A DNA stretch of 64,000 bases from Sulfolobus sp. E5-1-F (GCF_009601705.1 NZ_CP045687.1:470630-534629); one strand, 5' to 3'. Counted from the stretch's first letter, positions 51,617 to 60,203 are shown. Notes: generated by a model from the letters alone, not told the origin. Made by a program: numbers and translations.

Positions 51617-52760
51617 TAGTACTTTATAGATTTTATCGTAGTCTGAATAGTTTCTTATAGTCAAAGAAGTATCCATAAACGTTTTTCAAGTACCTTGAGA
51701 GAGCCTTTACACCAAGGTGGGAACCGAGCTCATACTTCAAGATGTGGAGGAAGTTCACAACTAGTCCAACAAGCTTCATGTATCCGAGGATCTTGACTAC
51801 GCTCTTGAACGAACTGCTCCTAAGGCCTAGGACCTTCAAATCCCTTATCATAGTTTCAACATCCCACCTATTCTCCCAAGTCGTTATTACCTCCTCAGAG
51901 GTCATGGTTAGATCGGTCGTGAAGAAGTACCTCCTCCCGCAACCTTTATAATTGTCAACTACAATTAATTTAATAGGAACGCCGAGGTACGTGACGGAGA
52001 ACTCTCCCTCGGGGAACTCGGCGACCGGCACGGATCTACCTCCCTCGGTAACCCGCGCGCTCGCCTTGAGTTCCGAAACAACACCGGGCAGAAGAGTTCT
52101 CCCGTTCACGTACCACGAATCGAACGCTATTGAACTAACGTTAAGCCTCCTCCTCACTTTCTCTATCAGCTCAATTGCGATTTCGATCTTCGTTCTGAAC
52201 TGGACTGGCTTCCCTTCTTGTTTCAAGATATTCACGACTTTTTGTGGTAGGTAGATCTCGAGGTGGATCAGGTAGACCTCGTTGGTTTCCAAGTCTCTTA
52301 TTGTGGCTACAAGGATTTGGTGTGCTGGGATGTAGGTTTTATCCTTCCTGGAGTAGAAGAATTGGGTCATGTGACCTGAGACCCACGCGGCTTTAGCGTA
52401 GTATTTCTCGTTTAGTGTATCGTCTATTGAGAGCTGGACCTTGTGTTCCCCTACTAATTCCTTCACTACTTCGATTAGATCGACCTTAGCGACCTCCTCT
52501 AACTTCCTCAAGGCGTATTCGTAGTCAATTCCAGCCGTGGTGCACTTGGCCCTCATTGATCCATCCTCGATCAGAGATGCACCCAGTAACTTCTCTAGGG
52601 ATTTACTGCCTAGCGTCTTCTTCACTTTCTCTAGGTACTTCCTTACCCTTGCAAATCTCCTGTTGAAGAGACTCGTTATTTTCATTGTTTAGTCTTGGTA
52701 TTATCATCCTAAAAAGTTTTTAAGGTATTTCAAATTGACGTCATTTTCAGGAAACTACTA
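51617..52760. mobile_element. Insertion sequence, ISC1217-like (1144 bp)
   Basis: 1144 bp with imperfect terminal inverted repeats (TAGTACTTTATAG left; TAGTAGTTTCCTG as complement of the right end) and one transposase gene reading right to left. It sits inside the GH15 gene with a 7-bp target duplication. The GC content of the transposase is visibly higher than that of neighbours. Size and single ORF recall ISC1217 of S. solfataricus; the name is from memory and needs a database match. Confidence 0.8.
51633..52685 (-). CDS. Transposase of the ISC1217-like element
   Basis: 350 residues. A DDE-type catalytic set can be read: SIDDTLNEKYY (first Asp, ~108), IAFDSWYVNGRTL (second Asp, ~193) and TWENRWDVETMIRDLKVLG (Glu with the Tyr/Arg neighbourhood, ~281-293). 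A helical N-terminal part (RRFARVRKYLEKVKKT) probably binds the inverted repeats. The frame is intact from an ATG at 52685 to the end close to the left repeat, so the element may still move. Codon use is richer in C/G third positions than that of host genes. Confidence 0.88.
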   Translation of the reverse strand: MKITSLFNRRFARVRKYLEKVKKTLGSKSLEKLLGASLIEDGSMRAKCTTAGIDYEYALRKLEEVAKVDLIEVVKELVGEHKVQLSIDDTLNEKYYAKAAWVSGHMTQFFYSRKDKTYIPAHQILVATIRDLETNEVYLIHLEIYLPQKVVNILKQEGKPVQFRTKIEIAIELIEKVRRRLNVSSIAFDSWYVNGRTLLPGVVSELKASARVTEGGRSVPVAEFPEGEFSVTYLGVPIKLIVVDNYKGCGRRYFFTTDLTMTSEEVITTWENRWDVETMIRDLKVLGLRSSSFKSVVKILGYMKLVGLVVNFLHILKYELGSHLGVKALSRYLKNVYGYFFDYKKLFRLR

Positions 52761-52767
52761 ATCTACA
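52761..52767. repeat. Target site duplication, right copy (ATCTACA)
   Basis: Second copy of the 7-bp direct repeat flanking the insertion in the glucoamylase gene. Confidence 0.85.
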
Positions 52768-52983
52768 TTATGGTTGTCTGAGGTTTATTCGTTAATGGGT
52801 GAGAAAGAAAAGGCTAAGGAGAAAATAGATTGGGTTATATCGAAATCTCTACCAACTGGGGTTATACCAGAACAAATCGATGAGCATGATAATTATCCAT
52901 CAGTTTCTCCCTTAGCGTGGAGTCATGCCGAGTTAATTAGGGCAATATATGCGTTAAGAAATGGTATATTAGATCCTAAATAA
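52768..52983 (+). pseudogene. Glucoamylase (GH15), C-terminal part after the insertion
   Basis: 71 residues in frame from TTA 52768 after the right target duplication (LWLSEVYSLMGEKEKAKEKIDWV), containing the end of the (alpha/alpha)6 barrel: TGVIPEQIDEHDNYPSVSPLAWSHAELIRAIYAL, the usual GH15 C-terminal catalytic-base region (the PEQ motif holds the second Glu). The protein ends NGILDPK. Because the base Glu is on this side of the insertion, the N-terminal fragment alone should be inactive. Confidence 0.88.
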
Positions 52984-53073
52984 ATCGTAATTTTAACTAT
53001 TATCTTTTATCATTATAAATTAAGTTTACAAGTTACCAAAAGATTTTTAAGAGTTTTATGAAATCCTCTAATC

Positions 53074-53469
53074 ATGCAAGGTAAAAATGAAATAAGCATG
53101 CCGGATGGAAGAGTAGCCGATATCTTCAACGTAGTAAAATTCCTTTATGGGCTTAGCGATAGGGATATAGAAATTTTAAAACTACTAATTAAATCTCAGA
53201 ATCCACTAACAATGGAGGAAATTTCAAACGAATTAAATATTACAAAATCTGTTGTAAATAAATCTATATTAAATCTTGAGAAGAAGAATATAATAATTAA
53301 AGAAAAAATGGAAACTTCTAAAAAAGGGAGAAGAGCATATACGTATAAAGTGAATGCACAGTATTTAAGCGATAAATTACTCAGTGATCTAGACCAATTA
53401 GTGAAGGATTTAAAGGAAAAGATAGCAAAGATGATGGGTGTAGAGATGGAAAAAACTACTAGTATTTAA
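53074..53469 (+). CDS. Winged helix-turn-helix regulator (Lrs14/TrmB-like)
   Basis: 131 residues. A short N-terminal segment (MPDGRVADIFNVVKFLYGLSDRDIEILKLL) leads to a winged HTH: TMEEISNELNITKSVVNKSILNLEKKNIIIKEK (recognition helix SVVNKSILNLEKK) and a beta-hairpin wing with GRRAYTYKV, then a long C-terminal helix for dimerisation (LSDLDQLVKDLKEKIAKMM). This order is that of the small crenarchaeal Lrs14-like group, which regulates cell-surface and metabolic genes. The assignment to that group rather than to TrmB proteins is tentative. A box A (GATTTTTAAG) precedes it by ~25 bp. Confidence 0.75.
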   Translation: MQGKNEISMPDGRVADIFNVVKFLYGLSDRDIEILKLLIKSQNPLTMEEISNELNITKSVVNKSILNLEKKNIIIKEKMETSKKGRRAYTYKVNAQYLSDKLLSDLDQLVKDLKEKIAKMMGVEMEKTTSI

Positions 53470-53485
53470 AGGAAAAAACTTCCTT

Positions 53486-53776
53486 TTATTGTTTAATAGA
53501 TAGAACGCTATTAATTTTCTCCTTTAGTTGATCCATGCTCTTTCTCATATCGTTGAATTTCCTTATATCTTCAAGTAGTTCCTCTCCCTTTTTAGTTAAC
53601 ATGTATTGCTTTCCTTCTTGTTTTATGATTTCCAAATCCATTAACATCTTTATATATCTTCCAGTTAGAGCATAGCTCAAATTGGCACCATACATTATTC
53701 TGGTCTTAGGAGAACCAGATTTACAAGCCTCTAGTATCGCCTGTATAATTTCTAACTTGCTTCTTTTCTTAGCCAT
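53486..53776 (-). CDS. sso10a: Sso10a-family DNA-binding chromatin protein
   Basis: 96 residues. Sequence close to Sso10a of S. solfataricus: winged helix ([40 protein letters not shown] part, then [15 protein letters not shown]) followed by a long C-terminal helix for the antiparallel coiled-coil dimer ([22 protein letters not shown]). It is an abundant protein that bends or bridges double-stranded DNA. Convergent with the preceding regulator (16 bp apart), divergent from the ParA-like gene. Confidence 0.95.
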   Translation of the reverse strand: MAKKRSKLEIIQAILEACKSGSPKTRIMYGANLSYALTGRYIKMLMDLEIIKQEGKQYMLTKKGEELLEDIRKFNDMRKSMDQLKEKINSVLSIKQ

Positions 53777-53923
53777 GGTAAACTTTCTATATATTGTAGT
53801 TTATAAACTTTTGCTTTACACCCAATATATTATTAGTCTTATAAGTTTAGAGTTGTCTTTACTTTTTCACATTACTGGAAACTACTAACTTATTTAAACT
53901 CTAATGATTAAATGATTCTTATA

Positions 53924-54658
53924 ATGGAAAGAATTGACATAGTGAGCGTTAAAGGAGGTGTAGGAAAATCATTTATAGCTTATTTTCTAACTAAATTGCT
54001 TGCTACGAACCTTAGAACATTATTGATAGATAAAGATTTAACGTCTACAATTAGTAGAGTCTATAATATAAGAGGCAACTTACTATCTTATTTGACAATG
54101 GATCAGTCTTATCCATCTTATTTTAAGGAAGTTGATAGTAAACTTACAGTAGTTAATCTAGGCTGCAGTAGAAAGATAAAAAATGTAGAACCCAGAAAAA
54201 TAGCAGAAATCTATAATGGATTTTCGGATTACGATTTGATGATAGTTGACAATCCACCAATACCTTCAGATGTTTGTTTAGATACTGAGCTTCAAGCTTA
54301 CTATACTTATTTAAGGGAAAAGAGATTGAATTACAATATGATCTTAATACTACCCCCCAATCAGATTTTGTTAGATGAGAGTTTAGCATTTATTGAATTG
54401 TTTAAGGATTATGTTAATAATGAATTGAGTATATTGTTGGGTACAGATTTGGTAAATTTTGACGTGATATCCTCAGTAATAAATATGTATAATCCTAGAG
54501 AAAGAATAGACATTAGCAAGGTTGAGAATCTAACTGATAAAATAGTTAAAATTCCATTCAAAAAGGAAGCAATATATACACCTCTTAATCAACTAAGCAT
54601 GCCGAAGGAAATTGAGGAATTGGCTAAATATGTGCTAGAGTATCTAGAGAACAATTAA
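53924..54658 (+). CDS. ParA/MinD-family ATPase
   Basis: 244 residues from ATG 53924; box A TTTAAA (53893-53898) is ~28 bp before it, so the earlier in-frame ATG at 53912 is probably upstream of the transcript. Deviant Walker A KGGVGKSFIAYFL (~10-17) and LLIDKD define the family; the Walker B-like segment is LMIVDNPPIP. ParA proteins move chromosome or plasmid DNA, or place complexes at a membrane. No ParB or MinC partner is adjacent. The TAA stop is followed in the same frame by a further 40 open codons (54659-54778). Confidence 0.85.
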   Translation: MERIDIVSVKGGVGKSFIAYFLTKLLATNLRTLLIDKDLTSTISRVYNIRGNLLSYLTMDQSYPSYFKEVDSKLTVVNLGCSRKIKNVEPRKIAEIYNGFSDYDLMIVDNPPIPSDVCLDTELQAYYTYLREKRLNYNMILILPPNQILLDESLAFIELFKDYVNNELSILLGTDLVNFDVISSVINMYNPRERIDISKVENLTDKIVKIPFKKEAIYTPLNQLSMPKEIEELAKYVLEYLENN

Positions 54659-54781
54659 GATATAACTATTCTTGATAATATCAGTTCATTAAAGTTAATA
54701 CCATTCGATGAATACTTTAATGTTTCAAACGATATAATGAAAGAAAGAATTATATACATGGAATTACTCATCGAAAAATAG
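54659..54781 (+). other. 40 open codons in frame behind the ParA stop
   Basis: Directly after the TAA the same frame stays open up to the TAG at 54779-54781, with protein-like composition (LDNISSLKLIPFDEYF, IMKERIIYMELLIEK). The first ordinary start codon is ATG 54737, leaving only 14 codons. GTGAT of the following gene overlaps the TAG, as in coupled genes. Either a readthrough extension of ParA, a decayed gene, or chance. Confidence 0.35.
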
Positions 54782-54788
54782 TGATAAA

Positions 54789-54983
54789 ATGGTTAGTGGT
54801 AAAAGAGTTTTAGCTGGAATATTAATTATAATACCATTTATCGTATATTTTCCGATACCAACATATAATAAAGTAGAGCCAGATTTAGGGAGTTTGCCAT
54901 TCTTCTATTGGTATCAAACATTGTGGCTAGTAATATCAACAATACTTTTCTCAGTAGCTGCACTCCTTCTTGCCAGAAGGTGA
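54789..54983 (+). CDS. DUF3311-type small membrane subunit of a symporter
   Basis: 64 residues with two transmembrane helices (~8-22 and ~42-60) linked by a short loop carrying PFFYWYQTLW; this is the DUF3311 pattern. In many prokaryotes such small proteins sit directly before and work with sodium:solute symporters of the MctP/ActP type. GTGAT precedes the ATG by four bases. It ends five bases before the symporter start. Confidence 0.85.
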   Translation: MVSGKRVLAGILIIIPFIVYFPIPTYNKVEPDLGSLPFFYWYQTLWLVISTILFSVAALLLARR

Positions 54984-54988
54984 TGTAG

Positions 54989-56503
54989 GTGTTAGGGCTA
55001 GCTGGAATGATAGTTTTTATAGTGCTTTTCATAATATTTGTATTTCTTGGATTTTATGGAGCCTTTTGGAGAAAGGGAAACTTAGATTTGCTTCACGAAT
55101 GGGGATTGGCTGGTAGAAGATTAGGTACTGTTCTAGTATGGTTCTTAATGGGTGCAGATTTATATACAGCATATACTTTTATTGCAGTACCATCAGGCCT
55201 TTACGCTAAAGGTGCGATATATTTCTTCGCAGTACCATATGTTTCTTTAACCTTTGCAATAGCAATGTTAACAATGCCTAGGTTATGGATTGTTTCGAGA
55301 AATAGAGGTTATGTGACTGCAGCTGATTTCGTTAAGGATAGATTCAATAGTAGTATTTTAGCAGTTTTAATAGCATTAACTGGTGTAGTTGCCGAATTAC
55401 CTTATATAGCACTACAAATAGTAGGTATGAAGTCGGTCTTGCAGATAATGCTATTAGGAATAGGTAACGAGGCCTTAGTATCTGAAATCTCCCTAATAGT
55501 TTCCTTCATAATTTTAGCTGCATTTACGTACACTTCTGGCCTTAGAGGAGCTGCATTATCTGGAGTCTTTAAGGATATTTTGATCTGGATTACGGTTATA
55601 TCGATAATCGTAATCGTGCCACTACAATATGGAGGTTTCGCTCACGCCTTTAGCGTTATAAATTCAGCAAATCTTTCAGCAAAATATTCTACATTACCAA
55701 GTAACTTAGATGTAGCATATTGGAGTTTATTCTTAGGGAGTGCATTAGCCCTATACCTTTATCCACATGCAATAAACGGTTCATTAAGTGCTGATGACAA
55801 GAATAAGTTAATGTATAGTACTGCCTTACTTCCAATTTACGGAATTGGTCTGGCAATAATAGCTATGTTCGGCATTCTAGTTTACGCAGTACCAAACGCG
55901 TTAAGTGTTGTATCTAAATATGGGGGCGCTCTAGTAGTTCCTGCATTAATAACATCAACTATGCCAGACTGGGCTGCTGGTATAATGTTACTCGGTATAT
56001 TTGTAGGTGGTTTAGTCCCGGCAGCAATAATGGCTATTGCGGCTGCTAACTTGCTAGTGAGAAATGTAATTAAGGAGGTAAATCCAAGCATTACACCTAA
56101 AGGGGAAACTTCGTTAGCTAAGTGGATTTCAGCGGTTATAAAGTTCTTAGCTTTAGCCTTCGTCTTCCTAGTTCCATCCACATATGCCATCACCCTTCAA
56201 TTGTTAGGAGGAATATTTATAACACAGACATTACCGGCAGTGTTCCTAGGTTTATATACAGAATGGTTTAATCCGTGGGCATTAACTGCTGGATGGGCTA
56301 TTGGAATTGGAAGCGGAACTTACATGTTTTTCACGTTTGGATTGCCTCGTGCCTCATCTCTATATCCTACACCCTTTGGTTTAATGTATGCTGCAGTGAT
56401 AGCGTTAGTGCTAAATCTAGTTATTTCAGTTATAGGTACACTTATAGCTAATGCCCTAGGATTCAAGACTAAAAGTAACATATCTGCGGAAGATCTAAAA
56501 TGA
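54989..56503 (+). CDS. Sodium:solute symporter (SSS family)
   Basis: 504 residues with about thirteen membrane helices. Family features: [21 protein letters not shown]-type region in TM1-2 (~50-75), [36 protein letters not shown] (~188-205, the conserved GLRGA segment), and [16 protein letters not shown] (~340) with sodium-site small residues. Start chosen at GTG 54989 after GGTGAT; ATG 55007 is possible. It likely imports a monocarboxylate or amino acid with a cation (Na or H) together with the DUF3311 protein. Confidence 0.9.
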   Translation: MLGLAGMIVFIVLFIIFVFLGFYGAFWRKGNLDLLHEWGLAGRRLGTVLVWFLMGADLYTAYTFIAVPSGLYAKGAIYFFAVPYVSLTFAIAMLTMPRLWIVSRNRGYVTAADFVKDRFNSSILAVLIALTGVVAELPYIALQIVGMKSVLQIMLLGIGNEALVSEISLIVSFIILAAFTYTSGLRGAALSGVFKDILIWITVISIIVIVPLQYGGFAHAFSVINSANLSAKYSTLPSNLDVAYWSLFLGSALALYLYPHAINGSLSADDKNKLMYSTALLPIYGIGLAIIAMFGILVYAVPNALSVVSKYGGALVVPALITSTMPDWAAGIMLLGIFVGGLVPAAIMAIAAANLLVRNVIKEVNPSITPKGETSLAKWISAVIKFLALAFVFLVPSTYAITLQLLGGIFITQTLPAVFLGLYTEWFNPWALTAGWAIGIGSGTYMFFTFGLPRASSLYPTPFGLMYAAVIALVLNLVISVIGTLIANALGFKTKSNISAEDLK

Positions 56504-56567
56504 TAAAAGTTAAACCCCCTTTTTTATTTTAAAAATCTTATTTACTTACTAGTAGTATATTCTAATT

Positions 56568-57311
56568 ATGGAGTATGAGAAAATAGCTGAAGAACTTATT
56601 TCCTCTTCTTACGCAATAGCCTTTACCGGAGCCGGAATCAGTACAGCTTCCGGTATTCCCGATTTTAGAGGCCCTCAAGGACTATGGAAAAAGTATTCTC
56701 CAGAGTTAGCTACTGTAGAATATTTTGAAAAAGAACCTAAAAAATTTTGGGAGTTCTATTCATTGAGGATGAGGGGATTATTTGAAGCCAAACCTAATAA
56801 GGCACACTACTCACTGGCTGAATTAGAAAAAATGGGTATAATTAAGGTAATAATAACGCAAAATATCGACGGTTTGCATCAGAAAGCTGGTTCCAAGAAT
56901 GTTATTGAACTTCACGGAACTATGAGGAGATCGTACTGTGTTTCATGTTTAAGGACATATGATTCGCTAAACGTCTTAGGTATGATAGAAAAGGGTATTA
57001 TTCCACCTAGATGTGAGTGTGGTGGGATAATAAGGCCAGATGTTGTGCTTTTTGGAGAACCAGTTAAGAATATTTATGAGGCTTTAAGTATCGCTTATGA
57101 ATCTGATCTCGTAATCTCAATAGGTTCTTCATTAACTGTGTATCCAGCCAATTTAATTCCACAAACTGTTAAGGAAAGAGGAGGTAAACTGATAATTTTA
57201 AACATGGAGGAGACCCCATTGGATAGTATTGCAGATTACGTTGTTAGAGAACCAGTAGAAATTTCGTTGCCAAAGATAGTAGAAGCTGTGAGACAAAAAA
57301 TACTTTCGTGA
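56568..57311 (+). CDS. cobB: Sir2-family NAD-dependent protein deacylase
   Basis: 247 residues. NAD-binding GAGIS (~21) with TASGIPDFRG, QNIDGLHQKAG (~103), catalytic His in ELHGTMRRSYC (~118) and the Cys4 zinc ribbon: SYCVSCLR and RCECGG. In Sulfolobus the Sir2 enzyme deacetylates the chromatin protein Alba and affects its DNA binding. Upstream is a box A-like TTTATTTTAAAAATC. Followed by a 74-residue unknown gene 9 bp downstream, perhaps in the same operon. Confidence 0.95.
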   Translation: MEYEKIAEELISSSYAIAFTGAGISTASGIPDFRGPQGLWKKYSPELATVEYFEKEPKKFWEFYSLRMRGLFEAKPNKAHYSLAELEKMGIIKVIITQNIDGLHQKAGSKNVIELHGTMRRSYCVSCLRTYDSLNVLGMIEKGIIPPRCECGGIIRPDVVLFGEPVKNIYEALSIAYESDLVISIGSSLTVYPANLIPQTVKERGGKLIILNMEETPLDSIADYVVREPVEISLPKIVEAVRQKILS

Positions 57312-57320
57312 ATCTCACTA

Positions 57321-57545
57321 ATGGTTTTAAGCAAAATTTCTAATATGATTGACGAGGAAGAGGAATTAAAGTTAATAAAACAAATATTTTTAATAATTAA
57401 GGAGAACGTGCCGGACGATTGTAGAGATTTGGTAATTAATAGATTGATGGATCGATTAATGAATGATATTAAGGATCTCGGCGTTAAAGAGGCAGTGAAA
57501 AAATGGTTAGTAGAGGAGGATGAGGAAGTTATCATAATTCATTAA
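57321..57545 (+). CDS. Small acidic hypothetical protein behind sir2
   Basis: 74 residues, not recognised. Predominantly helical and acidic: MIDEEEELKLIKQIFLIIKENVP at the N-terminus, DLVINRLMDRLMNDIKDLG in the middle, KWLVEEDEEVIIIH at the end. No Cys motif apart from DDCRD. It starts nine bases after the Sir2 stop, suggesting co-expression. The end is 0-2 bases from the C/D sRNA on the opposite strand (57545-57602). May regulate or assemble with Sir2, but nothing else supports it. Confidence 0.65.
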   Translation: MVLSKISNMIDEEEELKLIKQIFLIIKENVPDDCRDLVINRLMDRLMNDIKDLGVKEAVKKWLVEEDEEVIIIH

Positions 57546-57602
57546 ATCAGGCGCGGATTTGATCTTCACCTTTCAGTGCTTAGCCCGTTCTTCATCTTTA
57601 TT
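57545..57602 (-). ncRNA. Box C/D guide sRNA sharing bases with the nucleotidyltransferase gene end
   Basis: Minus strand: box C AGAUGA (57597-57592), 15-nt guide AGAACGGGCUAAGCA, box D' CUGA (57576-57573), linker AAGG, box C' UGAAGA (57568-57563), 12-nt guide UCAAAUCCGCGC, box D CUGA (57550-57547). Boxes C, D' and the first guide lie inside the last codons of the sugar nucleotidyltransferase gene (its TGA is at 57568-57566), and box C' contains that stop. The pattern is complete and well spaced, except for a slightly long first guide. No target found by eye. Confidence 0.75.
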
Positions 57603-58270
57603 AAATCTTCATAGACCTCCTCTATATCTTTTATTGTATCTATTGATCTCCAATAGACATCATAATACTTGATGCCCATCAATAATGATTCTTTAGCAAG
57701 TTTCGGAAAAGTGAGTTTTTCCATGTCTCCCTTCTCTGGTAAGTATTTGAATATTTCCTTTTTCATTAAATAAACTCCTGCATTTATCCAGTAGTTTTCT
57801 AAGATTGGCTTCTCCTTAAAATCTATAATCTTATCGTCCTTAGTCTCTACTATTCCATATGGGCTCTTTAAGGGAACAAGTGACATTGACATTACGTTTT
57901 CACTAGATACTTTTAACTTACTTATGTCTAAATTAGTGATTATATCGCCATTGAGTACTATAAATGCATTTTCAGTACTTAATAATTTCTCGACCTTCTT
58001 GAGCGCTCCTCCAGTACCTAAAGGTTCCTCCTCTATAGAAAAATACGTTGAAATTCCTAATCTCTTTTCGTTGTCACTTAACCACTTTATGAGAACCTCC
58101 CATTTATAACCCGTTAATATTATAAATGACGTAATACCGAATTGTTTAAGCCAAGAGATCTGCCATTCTATGATTGGTCTCCCAGCTATTTCAATCAATG
58201 GCTTAGGTCTATCATCTGTAAGTGGTCTTAATCTCTTACCATAACCGCCTGCTAAAATAACTGCATGCAT
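57566..58270 (-). CDS. Sugar-phosphate nucleotidyltransferase
   Basis: 234 residues from ATG 58270; an in-frame start at 58279 would add three residues. N-terminal motif [26 protein letters not shown] (the GGxGxRLxPxxxxxPKP signature, ~6-27), metal-binding Asp in IVLNGDIIT (~103) and [13 protein letters not shown] (~155). The enzyme joins NTP to a sugar-1-phosphate, e.g. mannose-1-phosphate guanylyltransferase or glucose-1-phosphate thymidylyltransferase; the base specificity cannot be read. The last 12 codons also carry sequence of a C/D sRNA, so amino acids there are constrained by RNA. Confidence 0.9.
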   Translation of the reverse strand: MHAVILAGGYGKRLRPLTDDRPKPLIEIAGRPIIEWQISWLKQFGITSFIILTGYKWEVLIKWLSDNEKRLGISTYFSIEEEPLGTGGALKKVEKLLSTENAFIVLNGDIITNLDISKLKVSSENVMSMSLVPLKSPYGIVETKDDKIIDFKEKPILENYWINAGVYLMKKEIFKYLPEKGDMEKLTFPKLAKESLLMGIKYYDVYWRSIDTIKDIEEVYEDLIKMKNGLSTER

Positions 58271-58351
58271 AACATACATATTATTTCTAATTTAATAAAC
58301 ATTTTCTTATAGTAGCCTAAAAACTTCATAGTGTGGAGCATTATCTGCAAT

Positions 58352-58356
58352 TTCTT
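58352..58356. repeat. Target site duplication, left copy (TTCTT)
   Basis: TTCTT at 58352-58356 and 59583-59587 flank the ISC1225-like element; 5 bp fits the ISH3/IS4-like group. Confidence 0.6.
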
Positions 58357-58387
58357 TTCATGACAGCAGTTATCATATTTTCCCTTA

Positions 58388-58411
58388 GTAGTACCGAGTC
58401 TACGGTACTAC
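58388..58411. repeat. Hairpin inside the element, upstream of the transposase
   Basis: GTAGTACCG (58388-58396), loop AGTCTA, then CGGTACTAC (58403-58411): nine-base arms. A second pair CCTAGAA (58411-58417) and TTCTAGG (58429-58435) follows, overlapping by one base. Such hairpins near IS ends can block readthrough transcription into the transposase. Confidence 0.6.
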
Positions 58412-58452
58412 CTAGAAAGTTTTTAACATTCTAGGTCATTTTATTAAAAGGT

Positions 58453-59559
58453 ATGAAAAACGAGATCAAGGACTTGGCAAGTAGAGCTAAGACAGAACTC
58501 GTAAACACCATCAATTTCGTAGTAGGAACACTAAGGATGCAAGGACTAACAAAAAAGGTCGCTATCGCACTAGCCTTAATCGCATTCATAAGCGATAGAG
58601 CTAGCGTGAAGAACATCTCACAAACGTTCAACCTAGATTACAACAACCTACTCAAAGCATTAGAGGAAGTGGAAAAAGCGTGGACGAACTACCTAGACAA
58701 ATTAAGAGAACTAATCAAAGGACCAGTAGTGATCATAATCGACGACACGTTCGACCACAAGGAATACGCTAGAGCTAGAAACAGAGCGAGCGGACAAGGA
58801 AACTACATCATGTGGTGTCAAGCACACAAGAGATTCGAATCCGGAGTCCAATTACTAACAATCGCAATCTACGATCTTAACACCAAGAAAGCTTACATGA
58901 TAGGAGCCTTCCCCTACGCCATTAGAGAAATGTACGAGAGGGGAATGGTGAAGGAGTTCCAAACCAAGATCCAGATGGCCTCTGCATTAATGAAGCTGCT
59001 GAGAGAGAAGTTTCAAGTGATGAGAGTCGTCTTCGACTCTTGGTATTGGTCGAGTGAGCTCGTCACTGACAAGGTAGTGTCTGAACTGAAGTCCAATAGG
59101 AGAGTCCTCAGAGTCAAGTCAATCCAGGGGACCCATGATGAGGTGGAGGGTCACCTTCACGTGGGCGATCTACCCCCTGGAAGTTATTTGGTTGACTTGA
59201 CCCTGAAGGACAAAGTTATTACAGTTAAGTTGTTCGTCGAGGAATATAAAGATTACGGCAGGAGGAACCTCTATACTACTGACCTATCCCTTAGCAAGGA
59301 AGAGGTTGAGGAGACTTGGAGGATAAGGTGGGAGATCGAGAAGTTTCACAGGGACATTAAGGTTCTAGGTCTTCAAGATACCTCTTTCTTCAAGAGGATT
59401 AGGCTTCAAGGTTATGTCCTCCTCTTCGTGATGCTCGTTAACGCGGTTAGGGAGCTATTGGCCTCCCTTAACTTAAGGAGCGTTGAGGAGTTGTTGAGGT
59501 TCGTTGAAAGGCATTTAGGAGGGATAGTGGGACTAATGAAAATCTTTAAACTACGTTAA
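58453..59559 (+). CDS. Transposase of the ISC1225-like element
   Basis: 368 residues. DDE set: VIIIDDTFDHKEYARARN (first Asp ~95), VVFDSWYWSSEL (~194) and TWRIRWEIEKFHRDIKVLGLQ (Glu ~297). The Y-x2-R-x3-E-x6-K-like region around WEIEKFHRDIK is typical of ISH3/IS4 transposases. The N-terminal 90 residues form an HTH-like DNA-binding part (RASVKNISQTFNLDYNNLLKAL). It shares the DSWY and R-W-x-x-E patterns with the other transposase of this window, though they differ elsewhere. Intact. Confidence 0.9.
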   Translation: MKNEIKDLASRAKTELVNTINFVVGTLRMQGLTKKVAIALALIAFISDRASVKNISQTFNLDYNNLLKALEEVEKAWTNYLDKLRELIKGPVVIIIDDTFDHKEYARARNRASGQGNYIMWCQAHKRFESGVQLLTIAIYDLNTKKAYMIGAFPYAIREMYERGMVKEFQTKIQMASALMKLLREKFQVMRVVFDSWYWSSELVTDKVVSELKSNRRVLRVKSIQGTHDEVEGHLHVGDLPPGSYLVDLTLKDKVITVKLFVEEYKDYGRRNLYTTDLSLSKEEVEETWRIRWEIEKFHRDIKVLGLQDTSFFKRIRLQGYVLLFVMLVNAVRELLASLNLRSVEELLRFVERHLGGIVGLMKIFKLR

Positions 59560-59582
59560 AATCTCATAACTGCTGTCATGAA

Positions 59583-59587
59583 TTCTT
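59583..59587. repeat. Target site duplication, right copy (TTCTT)
   Basis: Right copy of the 5-bp direct repeat flanking the ISC1225-like element. Confidence 0.6.
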
Positions 59588-59711
59588 TAGCTCTAAAGAC
59601 ATAAACTTGTCAGCTTGGACTTCTGGGAAAAATATTCAAGTAACTCATAGATGATATAAAACTTTTTTATAAAAAGTTCTGGTTGCACAACTGTATAATA
59701 AATTTTTCATA

Positions 59712-60167
59712 TCATTCTGGTAATTTGACTCCCTCCAATTCCAATAAGGCTCTCTTCAACTTGACTCCTCTGGAATATCCTCCAATGCCGTTCTCAGCTA
59801 TTACTCGATGGCATGGTATGATTAGAAGAATTGGATTTTTAGATAACGCCATGCCAACAGCCCTTGGTGAGGTTCCCAGTGAATCAGCGATCTGTTTATA
59901 CGTCATAACCTTTCCCCAAGGAATCTTCATTACTTCTTTAAATACTGATAACCTAAAGGGATAGGTTTTTATGCTAATAGGCTCCCTTAAGTTTACTGGT
60001 TTACCTTCAAAGTAAAGATCTAACTTATGGAAGAAATCAGCAAAATTACTGTCATCTCTAGAATTTCCTTCTACACAATTACAAAAATCTAACATAATGA
60101 ATCCTTTATCATCCTTAGCTACTGTTATGTAACCAAAAGGACTTTTGTATAAACCATATACTAGCAC
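59712..60167 (-). CDS. ogt: Methylated-DNA-protein cysteine methyltransferase (Ogt)
   Basis: 151 residues, as in the S. solfataricus enzyme. Catalytic Cys in LLIIPCHRVIAENG (the PCHRV motif, ~119), HTH recognition helix SPRAVGMALSKNP, and a small N-terminal domain with two Cys (FCNCVEG, ~29-31) which in the S. solfataricus protein form a disulfide. It transfers O6-alkyl groups from guanine to itself in one suicide step. ThrRS follows on the same strand 36 bp upstream of its start, with an AT-rich gap likely holding its promoter. Confidence 0.96.
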   Translation of the reverse strand: MLVYGLYKSPFGYITVAKDDKGFIMLDFCNCVEGNSRDDSNFADFFHKLDLYFEGKPVNLREPISIKTYPFRLSVFKEVMKIPWGKVMTYKQIADSLGTSPRAVGMALSKNPILLIIPCHRVIAENGIGGYSRGVKLKRALLELEGVKLPE

Positions 60168-60203
60168 AAGAATTAATATACTACATATTGATATAAAAAT
60201 TAG

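Larger units (their letters stand above)
58357..59582. mobile_element. Insertion sequence, ISC1225-like (1226 bp)
   Basis: 1226 bp bounded by inverted repeats TTCATGACAGCAGTTAT (58357-58373) and its exact complement at the right end (59566-59582), continuing inward imperfectly for six to eight bases. One intact transposase gene. Length, DDE type and 5-bp duplication recall ISC1225 of S. solfataricus (ISH3 family), a name given from memory. It lies in the intergenic region between the nucleotidyltransferase gene and ogt and breaks no gene. Confidence 0.85.
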
